Shown here one piece after another: positions 4,509 to 5,062 of a stretch of 5,062 bases of DNA; within the stretch, counting starts at the first letter, position 1; each line of letters begins with the position of its first letter. Under the pieces are notes generated by a model. The model was not told where the DNA came from. It did no database searches and was given only the letters and a program-made list of their open reading frames with translations. The DNA comes from an uncultured Bacilli bacterium (GTDB taxonomy: Bacteria; Bacillota_I; Bacilli_A; RF39; UBA660). The stretch covers positions 1-5,062 of the forward strand of contig CALVLG010000066.1 of assembly GCA_944336815.1 (NCBI GenBank), given 5' to 3'. Made by a program: the position numbers and the translations under genes.

Positions 4509-5062
4509 ATGGATACAAAACACTGGTTAAATATCGGAATAACATTGAGTTGTATGGTAGTAGTATGTATAACAACATCCCTTGCTTATTTCGCTGCAAA
4601 TATTACCCATAATAATGTCAATGAAACAAGATTTGAAGCAGCAAGTATTGGTAATATTAATTATAACGGAACTTTAACTTTTACAGAAAATGAAGTCTAT
4701 CCAGGAATGAAAGCCATTCAAACATTTACGATCGAAAAAGGTTCGCAAGAAGGAACAGGAATCTATGAAATTGATTTAGCAAGTACACTACCAGAGGTAT
4801 TTGGCAGTGATATAGAAATTACTTTGTATAAAACAACTACCCCTGAAACAGATAATGTTACAAGAAAAGAAGGAAGCCTTACTCAAACCGCCGAAGGATT
4901 CATAAAAGAAGATGAAATAATAATTAATGGAAGTCCCAAAGTTGTTTATGGCCCAGAAACATTAACAAATAATAGTGAAATCATATTAGAACAAGCCGAT
5001 TTTGATACAAGCACGTTAGCTAAAACAACGTATTACTTAGTTTATAATTATAAAAACAATGG
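4509..5062 (+). CDS. Exported TasA/camelysin-like protein, 3' end outside window
   Basis: An open frame starts at ATG 4509, with AGAGG 7 nt upstream, and runs 184 full codons to the window edge without a stop, so the C-terminus is missing. Residues 7-25 form a hydrophobic segment ending in TTSLAYFAAN. This resembles the signal region of SipW-type substrates such as TasA and camelysin, where a T-x-A-Y/A-F motif follows the hydrophobic core. The mature part starts Asn- and Thr-rich (NITHNNVNETRFEAASIGN) and then has a YPGMKAIQTFTIEKG-type stretch near 71-85. This fits the PG-containing strand and following 'f-i-N-G' strand of TasA-like beta-sandwich proteins. The rest is Thr-, Asn- and Glu-rich and looks like beta strands. 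Likely roles are secreted matrix fibre or surface protein, but the family assignment is by motif resemblance only. A dedicated SipW peptidase gene would be expected nearby if the call is right; none is in the window. Confidence 0.68.
   Translation, partial: MDTKHWLNIGITLSCMVVVCITTSLAYFAANITHNNVNETRFEAASIGNINYNGTLTFTENEVYPGMKAIQTFTIEKGSQEGTGIYEIDLASTLPEVFGSDIEITLYKTTTPETDNVTRKEGSLTQTAEGFIKEDEIIINGSPKVVYGPETLTNNSEIILEQADFDTSTLAKTTYYLVYNYKNN

Noticed and set aside
1..5062. CRISPR array, insertion sequence, tRNA, rRNA or toxin-antitoxin pair
   Set aside because: No regularly spaced repeats, transposase motifs, terminal inverted repeats or tRNA-like clover sequences were seen on either strand.

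Overview
The window is AT-rich DNA from a low-GC Firmicutes/Bacilli-type bacterium. Ribosome binding sites are purine-rich (AGGAG type), intergenic gaps are short, and promoters resemble sigma-A sites. TGA is used as a stop and Trp is encoded by TGG, so the Mycoplasma code is not in use. A single-subunit alpha2 glycyl-tRNA synthetase, SepF, DivIVA and an uninterrupted sporulation-type sigma-K point to the Bacilli, possibly an Erysipelotrichales-like or RF39-like gut lineage. That placement is an inference from gene content, not from a phylogeny.

Layout. Bases 1-189 hold a sigma-A-like promoter and a very short T-box leader whose bulge (UGGA) fits the UCCA end of tRNA-Gly. This leader controls glyS (190-1566), which ends in a clear intrinsic terminator. 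A second promoter drives a two-gene redox operon. Its first gene is a rubredoxin / rubrerythrin-like / rubredoxin three-part protein (1643-2278) that appears to have lost its diiron ligands. The second is a translationally coupled 2[4Fe-4S]-type ferredoxin with an extra helical C-terminal domain (2280-2768). A third promoter drives the cell-division pair sepF (2837-3250) and divIVA (3279-3704). A terminator hairpin shared by both strands separates divIVA from the convergent sigK gene (3715-4407, minus strand). A roughly 100-bp divergent region then carries promoter signals for sigK and for a gene that runs off the right edge (4509-5062). That last gene encodes an exported protein with a TasA/SipW-substrate-like N-terminus.

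Themes. The window combines housekeeping functions (glycine charging, septum formation, polar scaffolding), an anaerobe-style iron-sulfur/rubredoxin pair, a late mother-cell sporulation sigma factor with a pro-sequence, and a possible matrix or surface-fibre protein. The most unusual points are the miniature T-box nested inside its terminator stem, the apparently metal-free rubrerythrin core between two rubredoxin domains, the atypical first cysteine motif of the ferredoxin, and a DivIVA lacking the usual N-terminal extension. I see no CRISPR array, insertion sequence, tRNA or rRNA, and no clearly new defence or mobile system.
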